Source of the DNA: Acidobacteriota bacterium | GTDB taxonomy: Bacteria > Acidobacteriota > Blastocatellia > Pyrinomonadales > Pyrinomonadaceae | DNA: 64,000 bases | Reading direction: 5' to 3' | NCBI GenBank assembly: GCA_019242475.1 | Contig: JAFAVK010000004.1 | Span: 1 to 64,000 of the forward strand | The notes under the pieces: model-generated | The model's input: the letters and a program-made list of their open reading frames with translations, nothing else | Databases searched by the model: none | What the model was told of the DNA's origin: nothing | Program-made: the position numbers and the translations under genes | In this document: one piece after another, positions 36,270-44,787 of the stretch | Layout of the letters: each line of letters opens with the position of its first letter | Position numbering within the stretch: position 1 is the stretch's first letter

Positions 36270-37319
36270 ATGGATAGAGTTCTGAAAGTTCTGGTGGTGG
36301 ACGATTCCGCCTACGTGCGGAAGGTCGTCAAGCAGATGCTCTCGCGCAGCCCCTTCCTCGAAGTGGTGGGGACGGCGCGCGACGGCCGCGAGGCGCTGGA
36401 GCTGGTGGCGCAGCTCGAACCGGACGTGGTCACCTGCGACCTCATCATGCCGGAGCTGGACGGCATGGGTTTCGTGCGCGAGCAGATGGCGCGCCGCCCC
36501 CTGCCCATCATCATCATGAGCATCGCCAGCGAGACGGGCGAGGCCGCGCTGACCGCGCTCGACGCCGGGGCCGTGGACTTCGTGCAGAAGCCGACGGCGC
36601 TGGCGACCGAGAAGATTTTCGAGGTGAGCGACGAGCTGATCCAGAAGGTGAAGGCGGCCGCCGAGATACCGATGGCCCGCGTCAAAGTCGCGCCGCCGAC
36701 GGCCGCGGAAGCGCCCCAGCCGCCCGACGCCCCGGTCGCACGCAAAGAGCTGGCGGACGTGGTGGTCATCGGAATCTCCACCGGCGGGCCGCAGGGCTTG
36801 AAGCAGCTCGTCCCGCAACTGCCCGCGGACTTTCCGGCCCCCGTCGCTATGGTCATGCACATGCCCGTGGGTTACACTGAAATGTACGCACGCAAGCTCG
36901 ACGAACTGTCGCCGCTCGAAGTCCGGGAGGCACGCGAGGGGGACTTGCTGCGCGCGGGCTCGGCGCTGCTGGCCCCGGCCGGCCGGCACCTGACCTTCCG
37001 CCGACAGCCTGACGGGACGGTGGTCGCGCACCTCGACTCGAAGCCCTTCGAGACGCCGCACCGCCCCTCGGTGGACGTGCTCTTCCAGTCGGCCGCCGAG
37101 GTCTACGGGCGGAGGGTTCTGGGCGTGGTGATGACGGGGATGGGGTCGGACGGTCGCGCGGGCGCGGCGTGGATCAAGGCGCAGGGCGGGCTGGTCTACA
37201 CCGAGAGCGAAGAGACGTGCGTCGTGTACGGCATGCCCGGCTCGGTGGTGGAGGCGGGCCTGAGCGACCTGAGCGTGCCGCTCGACCGGATGGCGCGCGC
37301 GATACGGGAGGCGGTATGA
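36270..37319 (+). CDS. cheB: Chemotaxis methylesterase CheB
   Basis: The ATG at 36270, with GAGGG upstream, gives 349 residues. A receiver (VDDSAYVRKVVKQML; phosphoacceptor in VVTCDLIMPELDG; KPTA) and a linker precede the methylesterase domain with the catalytic triad Ser in GISTGGPQG, His in MVMHMPVGYT and Asp in MTGMGSDGRAG. It demethylates or deamidates receptor glutamates when phosphorylated by CheA. The stop overlaps the next start (ATGA), so expression is coupled to the downstream CheY-like protein. Confidence 0.95.
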   Translation: MDRVLKVLVVDDSAYVRKVVKQMLSRSPFLEVVGTARDGREALELVAQLEPDVVTCDLIMPELDGMGFVREQMARRPLPIIIMSIASETGEAALTALDAGAVDFVQKPTALATEKIFEVSDELIQKVKAAAEIPMARVKVAPPTAAEAPQPPDAPVARKELADVVVIGISTGGPQGLKQLVPQLPADFPAPVAMVMHMPVGYTEMYARKLDELSPLEVREAREGDLLRAGSALLAPAGRHLTFRRQPDGTVVAHLDSKPFETPHRPSVDVLFQSAAEVYGRRVLGVVMTGMGSDGRAGAAWIKAQGGLVYTESEETCVVYGMPGSVVEAGLSDLSVPLDRMARAIREAV

Positions 37320-37687
37320 GTAAAAAGATTATGGTCGTTGACGACTCCGCGCTCTCGCGCAGGACGCTGCGGCGCATCCTCGAGGGCGCCGGCTACGGCG
37401 TCGTGGAGGCGGAGGAGGGCATGGCCGCGCTCGAACTCTACTTCATCGAGAAGCCCGACCTCGTGCTGCTCGACCTCGTGATGAAGGGCATGTACGGGCT
37501 CGACGTTCTGGCGAAGCTGCGCGAGATGGACGCGGGGGCGCGCGTGATCGTCGCCAGCGCCGACATCCAGACCTCGACGCGGGCGCTGGTCGAGGAGGCG
37601 GGCGCGACCGACTTCATCAACAAGCCCTTCTCGGCGGAGAACGTGCTCAGCGCCGTCAACTCTGTGCTCGGGGGTGAAGCAGCGTAA
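37316..37687 (+). CDS. CheY-type response regulator (second copy)
   Basis: The product is a 123-residue receiver with VDDSALSRRTLRRIL, phosphoacceptor Asp in LVLLDLVMKGMYG, and Lys in FINKPFS. The ATG overlaps the cheB stop by 4 nt and its own stop overlaps the cheC start (TAATG). Tight coupling to a CheC phosphatase suggests that this is the CheY whose phosphate CheC removes. It differs clearly from the first CheY of the cluster, so the two probably have different partners. Confidence 0.93.
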   Translation: MSKKIMVVDDSALSRRTLRRILEGAGYGVVEAEEGMAALELYFIEKPDLVLLDLVMKGMYGLDVLAKLREMDAGARVIVASADIQTSTRALVEEAGATDFINKPFSAENVLSAVNSVLGGEAA

Positions 37688-38307
37688 TGGACTTTACCGA
37701 ACGCCAGCGCGACGCTGTTTCGGAGCTGATCAACATCGCGTTCTCGCGCACCGGGGCGGCGCTCTCCGAGCTGACGGGGCAGCGCGTCATCCTCAACGCG
37801 CCGGAGGTCTCCGTCCACCCGACCACGGAGCTTGCCACGGCGCTCGCCAAATTCATCCCCGGCGAGGTCGCCTCCATCCACCAGGTCTTCGGCGGGCCGG
37901 TCGCGGGCGACGCGCTGCTCCTGCTCAACCACGAGGGCGCGGTGCAACTGACCGACCTGTTGACGGACGGGCACGCGCTTTCGAGCCGACTCGACGAGTC
38001 GGCGCGCGAGGTGCTGACCGAGGTGGGGAACATTCTGCTGAACGCGTGCCTCGGCATGTTCGGCAACCTGCTCGACGTTCACGTCTCGTTCTCGGTGCCG
38101 CGCCTGCACCTCGAGACGCTCGACGAGCTGCTCGGCTCGCTCAGGGCGGACGGCGAAGACACGCGCTACGCGCTGGTGATCTACACGGCCTTCCAGATAC
38201 GCGACAGCGCCGTCCGCGGGTTCCTCGTGATGGTCTTGAGCGTCACCTCTCTCGACCGACTCATTCAGGAAGTAGAAGCCTGGGAGGAGCGGCAGGGGCA
38301 ATCTTAA
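37687..38307 (+). CDS. cheC: CheC-family CheY-P phosphatase
   Basis: The product has 206 residues, the usual CheC length. The first active site fits D/S-x3-E-x2-N-x22-P exactly (DAVSELIN, then Pro 23 residues after the Asn). The second (EVLTEVGN, then Pro at the same distance) keeps the catalytic Glu and Asn but has Glu at the first position. It is expected to dephosphorylate CheY-P. The start overlaps the upstream CheY stop by one base. No cheD gene, the usual CheC partner, is seen in the cluster. Confidence 0.9.
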   Translation: MDFTERQRDAVSELINIAFSRTGAALSELTGQRVILNAPEVSVHPTTELATALAKFIPGEVASIHQVFGGPVAGDALLLLNHEGAVQLTDLLTDGHALSSRLDESAREVLTEVGNILLNACLGMFGNLLDVHVSFSVPRLHLETLDELLGSLRADGEDTRYALVIYTAFQIRDSAVRGFLVMVLSVTSLDRLIQEVEAWEERQGQS

Positions 38308-38337
38308 ACTTCGCCTGAAGAACGGCGCCTCGCAGTC

Positions 38338-39999
38338 ATGACGAAAACCCCCAAGCACAAAAAAACGCTGCTCAGCGCGGCCCTCTTGCGCTGGATGAAC
38401 GATCTCGCCGGGCAGGGCATCCTCGTCACGGACGCCGAGCTGTGCATCCGCGCGTGGAACCGCTGGCTGGAAGAGCACAGCGAGTTGAGCGCGGGCCAGG
38501 TGCTCGGGCGCAACCTCCTCGAAGTCTACACGGAGCTGGAGAAGCGCCGGCTCGACCGGCATTACAAGTGGGTGCTCGAAGGGCAGTCGAGGGTTCTGTC
38601 GCAGCGTTTGCACGGCCACCTGCTGCCGCTGCCCATCAACCCCAGCCTGAGCGGCTTTACCGAGATGCAGCAGACGGCGCGCATCTCGCCGCTGCTCGAC
38701 GACGGGGGGAACGTCATCGGCACCGTGACCGTCATCGAGGACGTGACCGAGCGCGTCGCGCGCGAGGCGGCGTTGCAGGCCGAGGTGGACGCGCGCACGC
38801 GGGCGCTCGCGAGGGAGAAGGCCGCGCGCGAGGAGGCCGAGGAGGCGAACCACCTCAAGGACGAGTTCCTCGCCACGGTCTCGCACGAGCTGCGCACGCC
38901 TTTGACCGCCATCCTCGGCTGGTCGAACATGCTGCTCGCCAAGAATCTCGACGACGAGGCGCGCGCCCGCGCGCTCGAAATCATCCACCGCAACGCGCAG
39001 GCGCAGAACCAGCTCATCAGCGACCTGCTCGACGTGTCGCGCATCATCTCGGGGAAGCTCCGCCTCGATTTGCGCACGGTCGAGCTGTCGCCCATCATCG
39101 AGGCGGCCGTCGAGGCGACGCGCCCCGCGGCCGAGACGAAGGGCGTCCAACTCAACACGTCGCTCGACCCGCACGCCGGGCCGGTCAACGGCGACGCCGA
39201 CCGACTCCAGCAGGTGGTCTGGAACCTCCTGACGAACGCCATCAAGTTCACGCCCGAAGGCGGCCGCATCGAGGTCAAGTCTGAGATCGTCGGGCCGCGC
39301 GTGGAGGTCACGGTGCATGACACCGGGATCGGCATCGCGCCCGAATTCCTGCCGCACATCTTCGACCGCTTCCGGCAGGCCGACCCCGGCACCAACCGCA
39401 TCCACGGCGGGATGGGTTTAGGGTTGTCAATCGTCCGCCAACTGGTCGAGCTGCACGGCGGCGCGATCCGTGCGGAGAGTGAGGGCGAAGGGAAGGGGGC
39501 GACCTTCACCGTCAGCCTGCCCTTCGTCAAGGCCGAGCAGGAGCGGAGGCTGGCGGAGCGCAGGCCCACGCCCGCGCCCGCGCGCCTTGAGATAGAGTGC
39601 CCGCCCGAGCTGCGCGGCCTGCGCGTGCTGGTCGTGGACGACGAGGCCGACACGCGCGACATGCTCCGCGCCATACTCGAACACTGCCGCGCCGAAGTCT
39701 TCACGGCCGGGTCGGCGTCCGAGGCGCTTGAGGCAATCGCCCAGCTCCGCCCCGACGTTTTAATCAGCGACGTGGGGATGCCCGGCGATGACGGCTACAC
39801 ACTCATCTCGAAGGTGAGGGCGCTGCCCGCAGAGCGCGGCGGGCGAATCCCGGCCGCGGCCCTGACCGCATACGTCAGGGCCGAAGACCGCGTGAAGGTG
39901 CTCCGCTCCGGCTTCCAGTTGCACGTGCCGAAGCCGGTCGAGCCCGCCGAGCTGGTGACGGTCGTGGCTCACCTCGCCGGGCGCGACGGCGGCGAATAA
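38338..39999 (+). CDS. PAS-hybrid histidine kinase with C-terminal receiver
   Basis: The product has 553 residues and no membrane segments. An N-terminal PAS domain (about 20-145; QGILVTDAELCIRAWNRWL, ending VTVIEDVTERVAREAAL) is followed by a coiled coil, HisKA (FLATVSHELRTPLTAILGW), HATPase (VHDTGIGIAP, GMGLGLSIVRQL) and a receiver (VLVVDDEADTRDML; Asp in VLISDVGMPGDDG; HVPKPVEP). Its PAS domain is a clear relative of the one on the HEAT protein in this cluster, including a shared segment of the FxxMxQ-xxxISPLL type. The two may respond to the same cue. It lies 30 nt after cheC on the same strand. Confidence 0.93.
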   Translation: MTKTPKHKKTLLSAALLRWMNDLAGQGILVTDAELCIRAWNRWLEEHSELSAGQVLGRNLLEVYTELEKRRLDRHYKWVLEGQSRVLSQRLHGHLLPLPINPSLSGFTEMQQTARISPLLDDGGNVIGTVTVIEDVTERVAREAALQAEVDARTRALAREKAAREEAEEANHLKDEFLATVSHELRTPLTAILGWSNMLLAKNLDDEARARALEIIHRNAQAQNQLISDLLDVSRIISGKLRLDLRTVELSPIIEAAVEATRPAAETKGVQLNTSLDPHAGPVNGDADRLQQVVWNLLTNAIKFTPEGGRIEVKSEIVGPRVEVTVHDTGIGIAPEFLPHIFDRFRQADPGTNRIHGGMGLGLSIVRQLVELHGGAIRAESEGEGKGATFTVSLPFVKAEQERRLAERRPTPAPARLEIECPPELRGLRVLVVDDEADTRDMLRAILEHCRAEVFTAGSASEALEAIAQLRPDVLISDVGMPGDDGYTLISKVRALPAERGGRIPAAALTAYVRAEDRVKVLRSGFQLHVPKPVEPAELVTVVAHLAGRDGGE

Positions 40000-40143
40000 G
40001 TCATAGTCCCTGCCCACCGAACAATTCGCGCCAGACCGGCCTAAATATTTTTTCCCGCCGTTAGCGTTTGCACGCGCCGTTCCCGCCTTAACAGGTGAGA
40101 TGAATTCGCCACCAACCGCTCTGCAAACGGAAAGGAGTCTTTC

Positions 40144-40416
40144 ATGAAGAACGTTCGTCAAGCCGTGCTCGGCTTCGGTGCCGCCCTGCTGTTTGCTCTC
40201 TCGGCCGCCGCGGCCGCGGCGGGCCGCCCCGACGATTCGAAGTACAGGGTCTTCTGCGCCAACGGCAAGGTGGAGGTCGAGCAGCGCACGCTCGAACAGG
40301 AGAAGAACGCACGCGGCTCGAACGTCTGCGTGCTGGCCGAGTTCGACTACCTCTCCGACGCCGAGAAGTGGGCCGAAGGCCACGGCGGCAAGGGCTCGGA
40401 CTGCAACTGCCGCTAG
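40144..40416 (+). CDS. Small exported protein with four cysteines
   Basis: The product has 90 residues, with GGAAAGGAG before the ATG and a signal peptide cleaved near AAAAAGRPDD. The mature part of about 63 residues has cysteines at VFCANG, SNVCVL and the C-terminal DCNCR, probably two disulfides. I recognise no family. It starts a short plus-strand run with a PH-like protein and a zinc-ribbon membrane protein. The spacing to the next gene is only 14 nt. Confidence 0.75.
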   Translation: MKNVRQAVLGFGAALLFALSAAAAAAGRPDDSKYRVFCANGKVEVEQRTLEQEKNARGSNVCVLAEFDYLSDAEKWAEGHGGKGSDCNCR

Positions 40417-40430
40417 GGAAGGAGACTACG

Positions 40431-40853
40431 ATGGCAAGATTCAAAGACCCCAACGTTCCGGCCGCGGCCTTCGCGCCCTACCTGGAGCCGGGCGAGCAGC
40501 TCCGCCACATCGCCTACGGCGTCAAGCAGCCGAACATCTTCGTGATCGCCCTGACCGGCGGGCTCATCAGCGCGCTCCTGACGAAGGAGTACGTCATCGG
40601 CCTGACCGACCGCCGCTTCATCGTGCTGCGCTTCAAGGGCCAGAACGTGCAGGTGCAGGAGGTGCTCGACTACCGCCTGGGCGACCACCTCCCGCCGGTC
40701 AAAGCCTCGACCGGCCCGGTCTTCACCCACATCAAGATCGAAGACGCGGCCAAGCCTTTCGTCGCCAAGTTCCACCGGATGGGGATGCCCGGCAACCGCG
40801 AGGGCGCGATGGCTATCGCGGCGGCGCTGACGGGGCAGCCCGCGGCGGCCTGA
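40431..40853 (+). CDS. Small protein with a probable bacterial PH-like fold
   Basis: The ATG has GGAG 6 nt upstream and gives a 140-residue protein. One moderately hydrophobic segment (IFVIALTGGLISALL) is followed by the pattern YVIGLTDRRFIVLRFKGQ, then beta strands and a final helix. The TDRRFIVLR motif is typical of YokE/bPH-type pleckstrin-homology-like domains. The N-terminus lacks a signal peptide. The role is unknown; it might be membrane-associated. It is co-directional with its two small neighbours, with an 8-nt gap to the next gene. Confidence 0.7.
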   Translation: MARFKDPNVPAAAFAPYLEPGEQLRHIAYGVKQPNIFVIALTGGLISALLTKEYVIGLTDRRFIVLRFKGQNVQVQEVLDYRLGDHLPPVKASTGPVFTHIKIEDAAKPFVAKFHRMGMPGNREGAMAIAAALTGQPAAA

Positions 40854-40861
40854 AGCACACG

Positions 40862-41158
40862 ATGTCACGCCCTCTGGAGACGACGTTGAAAAGCGGGGCA
40901 CCGCCCTGCCCATATTGCCGCGCGCCGCTCGTCTCCGGCCTTTACATCTGCGGGCGGTGCGGGCGTGACCCGTCGGCCCCTCGCCGCCCGTGCCCGAAGT
41001 GCGGGCGGGTGACGCCGACCGCCGAGCGGGCCTGCTGGAACTGCGGGGCGGTCTTCAAGAGCGACATGCGCTGGAAGATTCCGCTCATCGTCGCCCTCTT
41101 CCTGCTCAGCTTCGTCCTGAGCGTCGCGGTCGCCCTCGTCAGTGTGCTCCTCCGTTGA
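40862..41158 (+). CDS. Double zinc-ribbon protein with C-terminal membrane helix
   Basis: The 98-residue product has two zinc ribbons: CPYC...CGRC near residues 16-34 and CPKC...CWNC near 43-62. One C-terminal helix follows (IPLIVALFLLSFVLSVAVAL). It would be tail-anchored, with the ribbons in the cytoplasm. The ATG is 8 nt after the preceding stop; no strong ribosome-binding site is seen, so coupling is likely. No specific function can be assigned. It is convergent with the kinase gene, with only 20 nt between the two stops. Confidence 0.75.
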   Translation: MSRPLETTLKSGAPPCPYCRAPLVSGLYICGRCGRDPSAPRRPCPKCGRVTPTAERACWNCGAVFKSDMRWKIPLIVALFLLSFVLSVAVALVSVLLR

Positions 41159-41178
41159 GCGGGCGCGGCCTCTCAGCT

Positions 41179-42957
41179 TCACTGCAAGTTGAGACGTTTA
41201 ACCAGCGCATCGTAGCGCGGGTCGTTGCGGAGGGAATCGTAGCGCGGGTCAACTTTGAGATAGATGATGAAAACCTCGCGTCGCTGATACGCCTTTTCGA
41301 GATACTCAAATGCTCTGTCGCGATCCCCCATCGGAGCATAGACGCACGCGCCGAAGACATAAGCCGCGTTGTCTTTTTCAAATCTTTTGGCCTGCTCGCG
41401 CAGAACCCCCTGCCAACCCGATTCGTTCGTCGTCCCACGCTTCAGGGCGGGGCGGCTCGCGGCGGTCGAGAACCGCGCCAGCAAAAGTTTTCCGATCTCG
41501 TCGGCGACCGCGTCCTGCATCGAGAAGACGTCGCCGGCGTCCTTTTCGGTCTTATAACTCTCTTCGACCTGTCCGCTGGCGACTTCGAGGAGCTGCGCCG
41601 TGATGCGAATCTTCCCGCCGGCCAGTTGATAGTTCGAGGCGAGCACGTAGTCGGCCTGTTGCTCCCTCCCCGCGGCCAGCGGGTCTTGCCCGACGTCGGC
41701 ATACTTGCGCGTCGCGCTCAGCGGCCGCACCACCAACCCTCCCGTCGAACTCAGCCGGTTGATCAGCGAGTCGGCGATGCCGACCTCGAAAATCTCGTCG
41801 CGGTTCGCCGCGCTGATCGGTTTTAACGGCAAGACGGCGATTGATTTTTTATCGACGACGGGAGGCGCGCTTCTCGCCTTATAAAAATAGAGCCCGACGG
41901 AGCCGGCGCAGAGAATGAGCGCAATGAGAATCTTGGCGGGCGCGGCGAACCTGCGGCCCGCGGACGGGGCGGCCCCGCCCACGCCATCGGCTTCGAGACG
42001 CTTTTGCAAACGCCGCAAGTCCGTGAACAGTTCTTCCGCCGACGGGTAACGCCCCTCCCGGTCTTTCTCAAGGCACTTTCTGACGATGCGCTGCAACTCG
42101 CCGGGCGTCCCCCTCGCGACCTGCGGGAGCGGCGCGGGCTCGGTCTTCAGCACAGCCGCGACCACGTCGCTCGCCGTCTCGCCCGTGAAGGGCGGAGCGC
42201 CCGCGAGCATCTCGTAGAGGACGCAGCCCAGAGACCACACGTCGGCGCGCGCGTCCACCTCCTGCCCGCGCGCCTGCTCCGGCGACATGTAACGGTCGGT
42301 GCCCATGATGAGCCCCGGCGTCGTCTTAACCGTCGAACCGTTCTGCCCGTTATCTTCCGCCGTCCGCCGCGGCGCGAGCTTGGCGATGCCGAAGTCGAGG
42401 ACTTTGACGTAGCCGTCGGGGCGGAGCATGACGTTCTCGGGCTTCACGTCCCTGTGGACGATGCCGGCCTCGTGCGCGGCCCGCAGCGCCGAGGCGATCT
42501 GGGCCGCGATGTCGAGCGCCTCGGACGGCGGAAGAGCCCCGCGCGAAATGCGCTCGCGCAGCGTCTCGCCCTCGATGTACTCGGAGGCCATGACGCTCGT
42601 GCCGGCCGCCTCCTCGACGCCGTAGACGGTGATGATGTTCGGGTGGTTCAGGGCGGAGGCGGCGCGCGCCTCCTGCCGGAAGCGCCGCGCCTGCTCGGCG
42701 TCGTGCGTGAGGTGTTCGGGCAGGAACTTCAAGGCGACGCGCCGGCCGAGTTCCGCGTCCTCGGCCAGGTAGACGCGCCCCATCCCGCCCGCGCCGAGCA
42801 GAGAGAGCACGCGGTAGCGCCCCGCGAGCGTGTGCCCGACGACCTGCCCTTCTTCATCCCCCGCGAACAGCTCGGCGGCGACCGCGAGCGCCGGCTCGTC
42901 GCCGTCGCCCCATGCGAGTAGAAGCTGTGTGAGCTCCTGCGGAGAGTGCGTCGTCAT
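41179..42957 (-). CDS. Membrane Ser/Thr protein kinase with TolB/FlgO-like extracellular domain
   Basis: The ATG at 42957 is preferred; an upstream ATG would add 30 residues that run antisense to the neighbouring gene. The kinase domain (about 45-310) is complete: GAGGMG loop, VALKFL Lys, HRDVKPENVM, DFGIAK and SPEQARG. A juxtamembrane segment, one helix (ILIALILCAGSVGLYFY, about 345) and an outer domain follow, the latter beginning KSIAVLPLKPISAANRDEIF, of the type found in acidobacterial kinases and adenylate cyclases. The tail, ending in DPRYDSLRNDPRYDALVKRL, is TPR-like. Before the kinase, THSPQELTQLLLAWGDGDEPAL resembles the first residues of an ECF sigma factor, suggesting a fusion by deletion. 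The substrate is unknown. Confidence 0.92.
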   Translation of the reverse strand: MTTHSPQELTQLLLAWGDGDEPALAVAAELFAGDEEGQVVGHTLAGRYRVLSLLGAGGMGRVYLAEDAELGRRVALKFLPEHLTHDAEQARRFRQEARAASALNHPNIITVYGVEEAAGTSVMASEYIEGETLRERISRGALPPSEALDIAAQIASALRAAHEAGIVHRDVKPENVMLRPDGYVKVLDFGIAKLAPRRTAEDNGQNGSTVKTTPGLIMGTDRYMSPEQARGQEVDARADVWSLGCVLYEMLAGAPPFTGETASDVVAAVLKTEPAPLPQVARGTPGELQRIVRKCLEKDREGRYPSAEELFTDLRRLQKRLEADGVGGAAPSAGRRFAAPAKILIALILCAGSVGLYFYKARSAPPVVDKKSIAVLPLKPISAANRDEIFEVGIADSLINRLSSTGGLVVRPLSATRKYADVGQDPLAAGREQQADYVLASNYQLAGGKIRITAQLLEVASGQVEESYKTEKDAGDVFSMQDAVADEIGKLLLARFSTAASRPALKRGTTNESGWQGVLREQAKRFEKDNAAYVFGACVYAPMGDRDRAFEYLEKAYQRREVFIIYLKVDPRYDSLRNDPRYDALVKRLNLQ

Positions 42958-43018
42958 GTGCCGGAACGCCTCTGCGCAACCGGCCGCGGCGTCCGGCCCG
43001 CCGGCCGTCCTGAAAAAT

Positions 43019-43975
43019 TTGGTCAGCGTGGACGCGAGAGTCGTCACGTCTTACAAGGGGGACGGCAGCACCTATAGCTGGACGCCCGTCATCAAGTTCG
43101 ACACCAACGGGTCGCTCCCGAGCGGCGCACACTACCACGCCGTGGTCTCGACGCCCGCGGGCGCCCCCTGGGTCGAGATGGACTGCGAGTGGGTGGGTGG
43201 CTCGCAGAGCAACTACTACCAGTGCGGCGGCCCGGACTTCCCCGAGGAGAAGGGCACGACGGCGACGGGCCTCTTCCCCTTCGCCATCAAGCTGCGGGAT
43301 GAATTGAAGGGCACGGACGAGACGCTCTTCAACGGCAAGGTCAAAATCAACAAGGCGCCCGGCGACGACGGCACGCCCGCCGAGCGCGCCAAGAAATCAT
43401 TCTTCTACCCCGACCACGACTGGGCCTTGCCCGTCGGCTACGTCTTCTACAGCCCCGCAGACAACTTCCTCTCCACCGCGTTCTGGGTGCGCGGGAGCAC
43501 CAACAACGTCCAGCCGCACGTCTTCTACAAGGGTCAGGACATCAGCTCGCTGGGCGCGAGCCCGAGCTGCCGTTCCGTGGCGGAGGTCGGCGACGCCTAC
43601 ATCCGCACGGTCTCGCCCGCCCCCCGTTGGAGCCTCGTCGAGTGCGGCTTCCGCAGCATCCTCATCAAGGACAAGGGGGAGAAGTTCGGCGTCCAGCTCC
43701 ACTACCTGGCGTCGAGCCCCGGCGAGTACGAGATCAAGGTGCTGTGGAATAACCACCTGTCGCGCTCGCTCAAGTTCAACGTCGGCCCCGACGGCAACTT
43801 CGCCGTCGGCGTCCCCGTGCTCTACAGGGTGCGGAACGACGACGGGGATCGGTTCCCCGGCGTCATCGTGCCCGTCGCCATCCTCGACGAACAGGACGGG
43901 CCGTGGGACAGGAACGCCTGGAAGACCGGAGCCTTCTACGGCAACCCGCCGCAGGGCTTCACGACCGCGCCTTAG
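43019..43975 (+). pseudogene. Probable 5'-truncated gene for a beta-rich protein of unknown function
   Basis: Protein-like sequence begins near KNLVSVDARVVTSYKGDGS and runs to a normal stop (about 318 residues). It is beta-rich with Cys in WVEMDCEW, YYQCGGPD and LVECGFRS, and a final segment like an Ig-type domain (VQLHYLASSPGEYEIKVLW). No ATG, ribosome-binding site or signal peptide precedes it. Possible starts are TTG at 43019 or GTG at 43028. Upstream, the frame stays open only as the antisense of the kinase gene. The likeliest reading is loss of the 5' end, including a signal peptide, in the rearrangement that also shaped the kinase N-terminus. A functional gene with a weak start is the alternative. 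Confidence 0.55.
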
Positions 43976-43999
43976 TCACGCGGTTATTCATCTTTCAAG

Positions 44000-44785
44000 T
44001 TAGGTCGGGACGCGGCCCTTTACCGCGTTAGCCCGGGCGCCGTAGGTGATGCGGCCGACGGCGTCTGCCGGCAGGCGTGAGCGCATCCGCGCCTTGAGGA
44101 GCGCGAGTTCCTCGGACGCCATCGCCGCGAGCTGCCGGCCGACGCTCGCCCCGCCGAGGACGGTCGCCCAGTAGTCTTCGAAGCCTGCGAACGTCCGCCG
44201 CACGTTGATCTCCCGCGTCTCGACCGACTCCAGACCCGCGCCGCTCCACAAGTCCCGCATCGCGTCCAGCCGGGACGCCTCGGGGTGCGGCTCCACGGGG
44301 ACTGTGACGCCCAGCCCGCGCATCTCCTCCTTCAAAGTCCCGTAAGGGAAGCCGCCGCCCTCCATGTCCCACGCGTAGGCCGTGACGGCGCCGCCCGGGC
44401 TGACCACGCGCGCCATCTCGGCGACGCCCGCGGCCGGGTCTGGGACGAAGAAGATGACCAGCGGCATGACGGCCACGTCGAACGTGTCGTCGGGAAACGG
44501 CAGCGCCATCGCGTCGCCCTTTCGAAACTGTGCGACGCGCGCGGCGGGCCGCGTGCGGGCGTAGGCGAGCTGCGCCTCGGACGGGTCTATGCCGTGTACC
44601 GAGAGGGGCGCACACCGCTCGACGAGCATCTCGGTGAAGGCGCCGTTGCCGCAGCCTACGTCGAGCCAACGCAGACCTGTCTGCGGGGCGAGCCAGTCGA
44701 GGAAGGTCTCGCCCGCGAGCCGGCTCCACTCCCCCATGTAACGTTCGTAGGCGGCCCCGTCGTCGAAGCGAATCTGGTCGGTCAC
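44000..44785 (-). CDS. Class I SAM-dependent methyltransferase
   Basis: A GTG start at 44785 is chosen: it follows the stop of the upstream gene by 2 nt, has GGAGGAG within the end of that gene, and begins TDQIRFDDGAAYERYMGEWS, a usual opening of this family. The 261-residue protein has SAM motif I (WLDVGCGNGAFTEML), motif II (VHGIDPSEAQLAYAR) and the motif GDAMALPFPDDTFDVAVM. These are UbiE/Methyltransf_11-type features. The small-molecule acceptor is unknown. It is coupled to the gene for a secreted protein that gives no clue to the substrate. Confidence 0.88.
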   Translation of the reverse strand: MTDQIRFDDGAAYERYMGEWSRLAGETFLDWLAPQTGLRWLDVGCGNGAFTEMLVERCAPLSVHGIDPSEAQLAYARTRPAARVAQFRKGDAMALPFPDDTFDVAVMPLVIFFVPDPAAGVAEMARVVSPGGAVTAYAWDMEGGGFPYGTLKEEMRGLGVTVPVEPHPEASRLDAMRDLWSGAGLESVETREINVRRTFAGFEDYWATVLGGASVGRQLAAMASEELALLKARMRSRLPADAVGRITYGARANAVKGRVPT

Positions 44786-44787
44786 TG

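Noticed and set aside
42830-43018. 5' extension of the plus-strand beta-rich gene into the kinase gene
   Set aside because: These residues are Ser/Pro/Cys-rich antisense of the kinase start, with no signal peptide; I treat them as a chance open frame.
42958-43047. Thirty-residue N-terminal extension of the kinase
   Set aside because: It would lie antisense to the neighbouring gene and adds no recognisable sequence; the ATG at 42957 begins the ECF-like segment.
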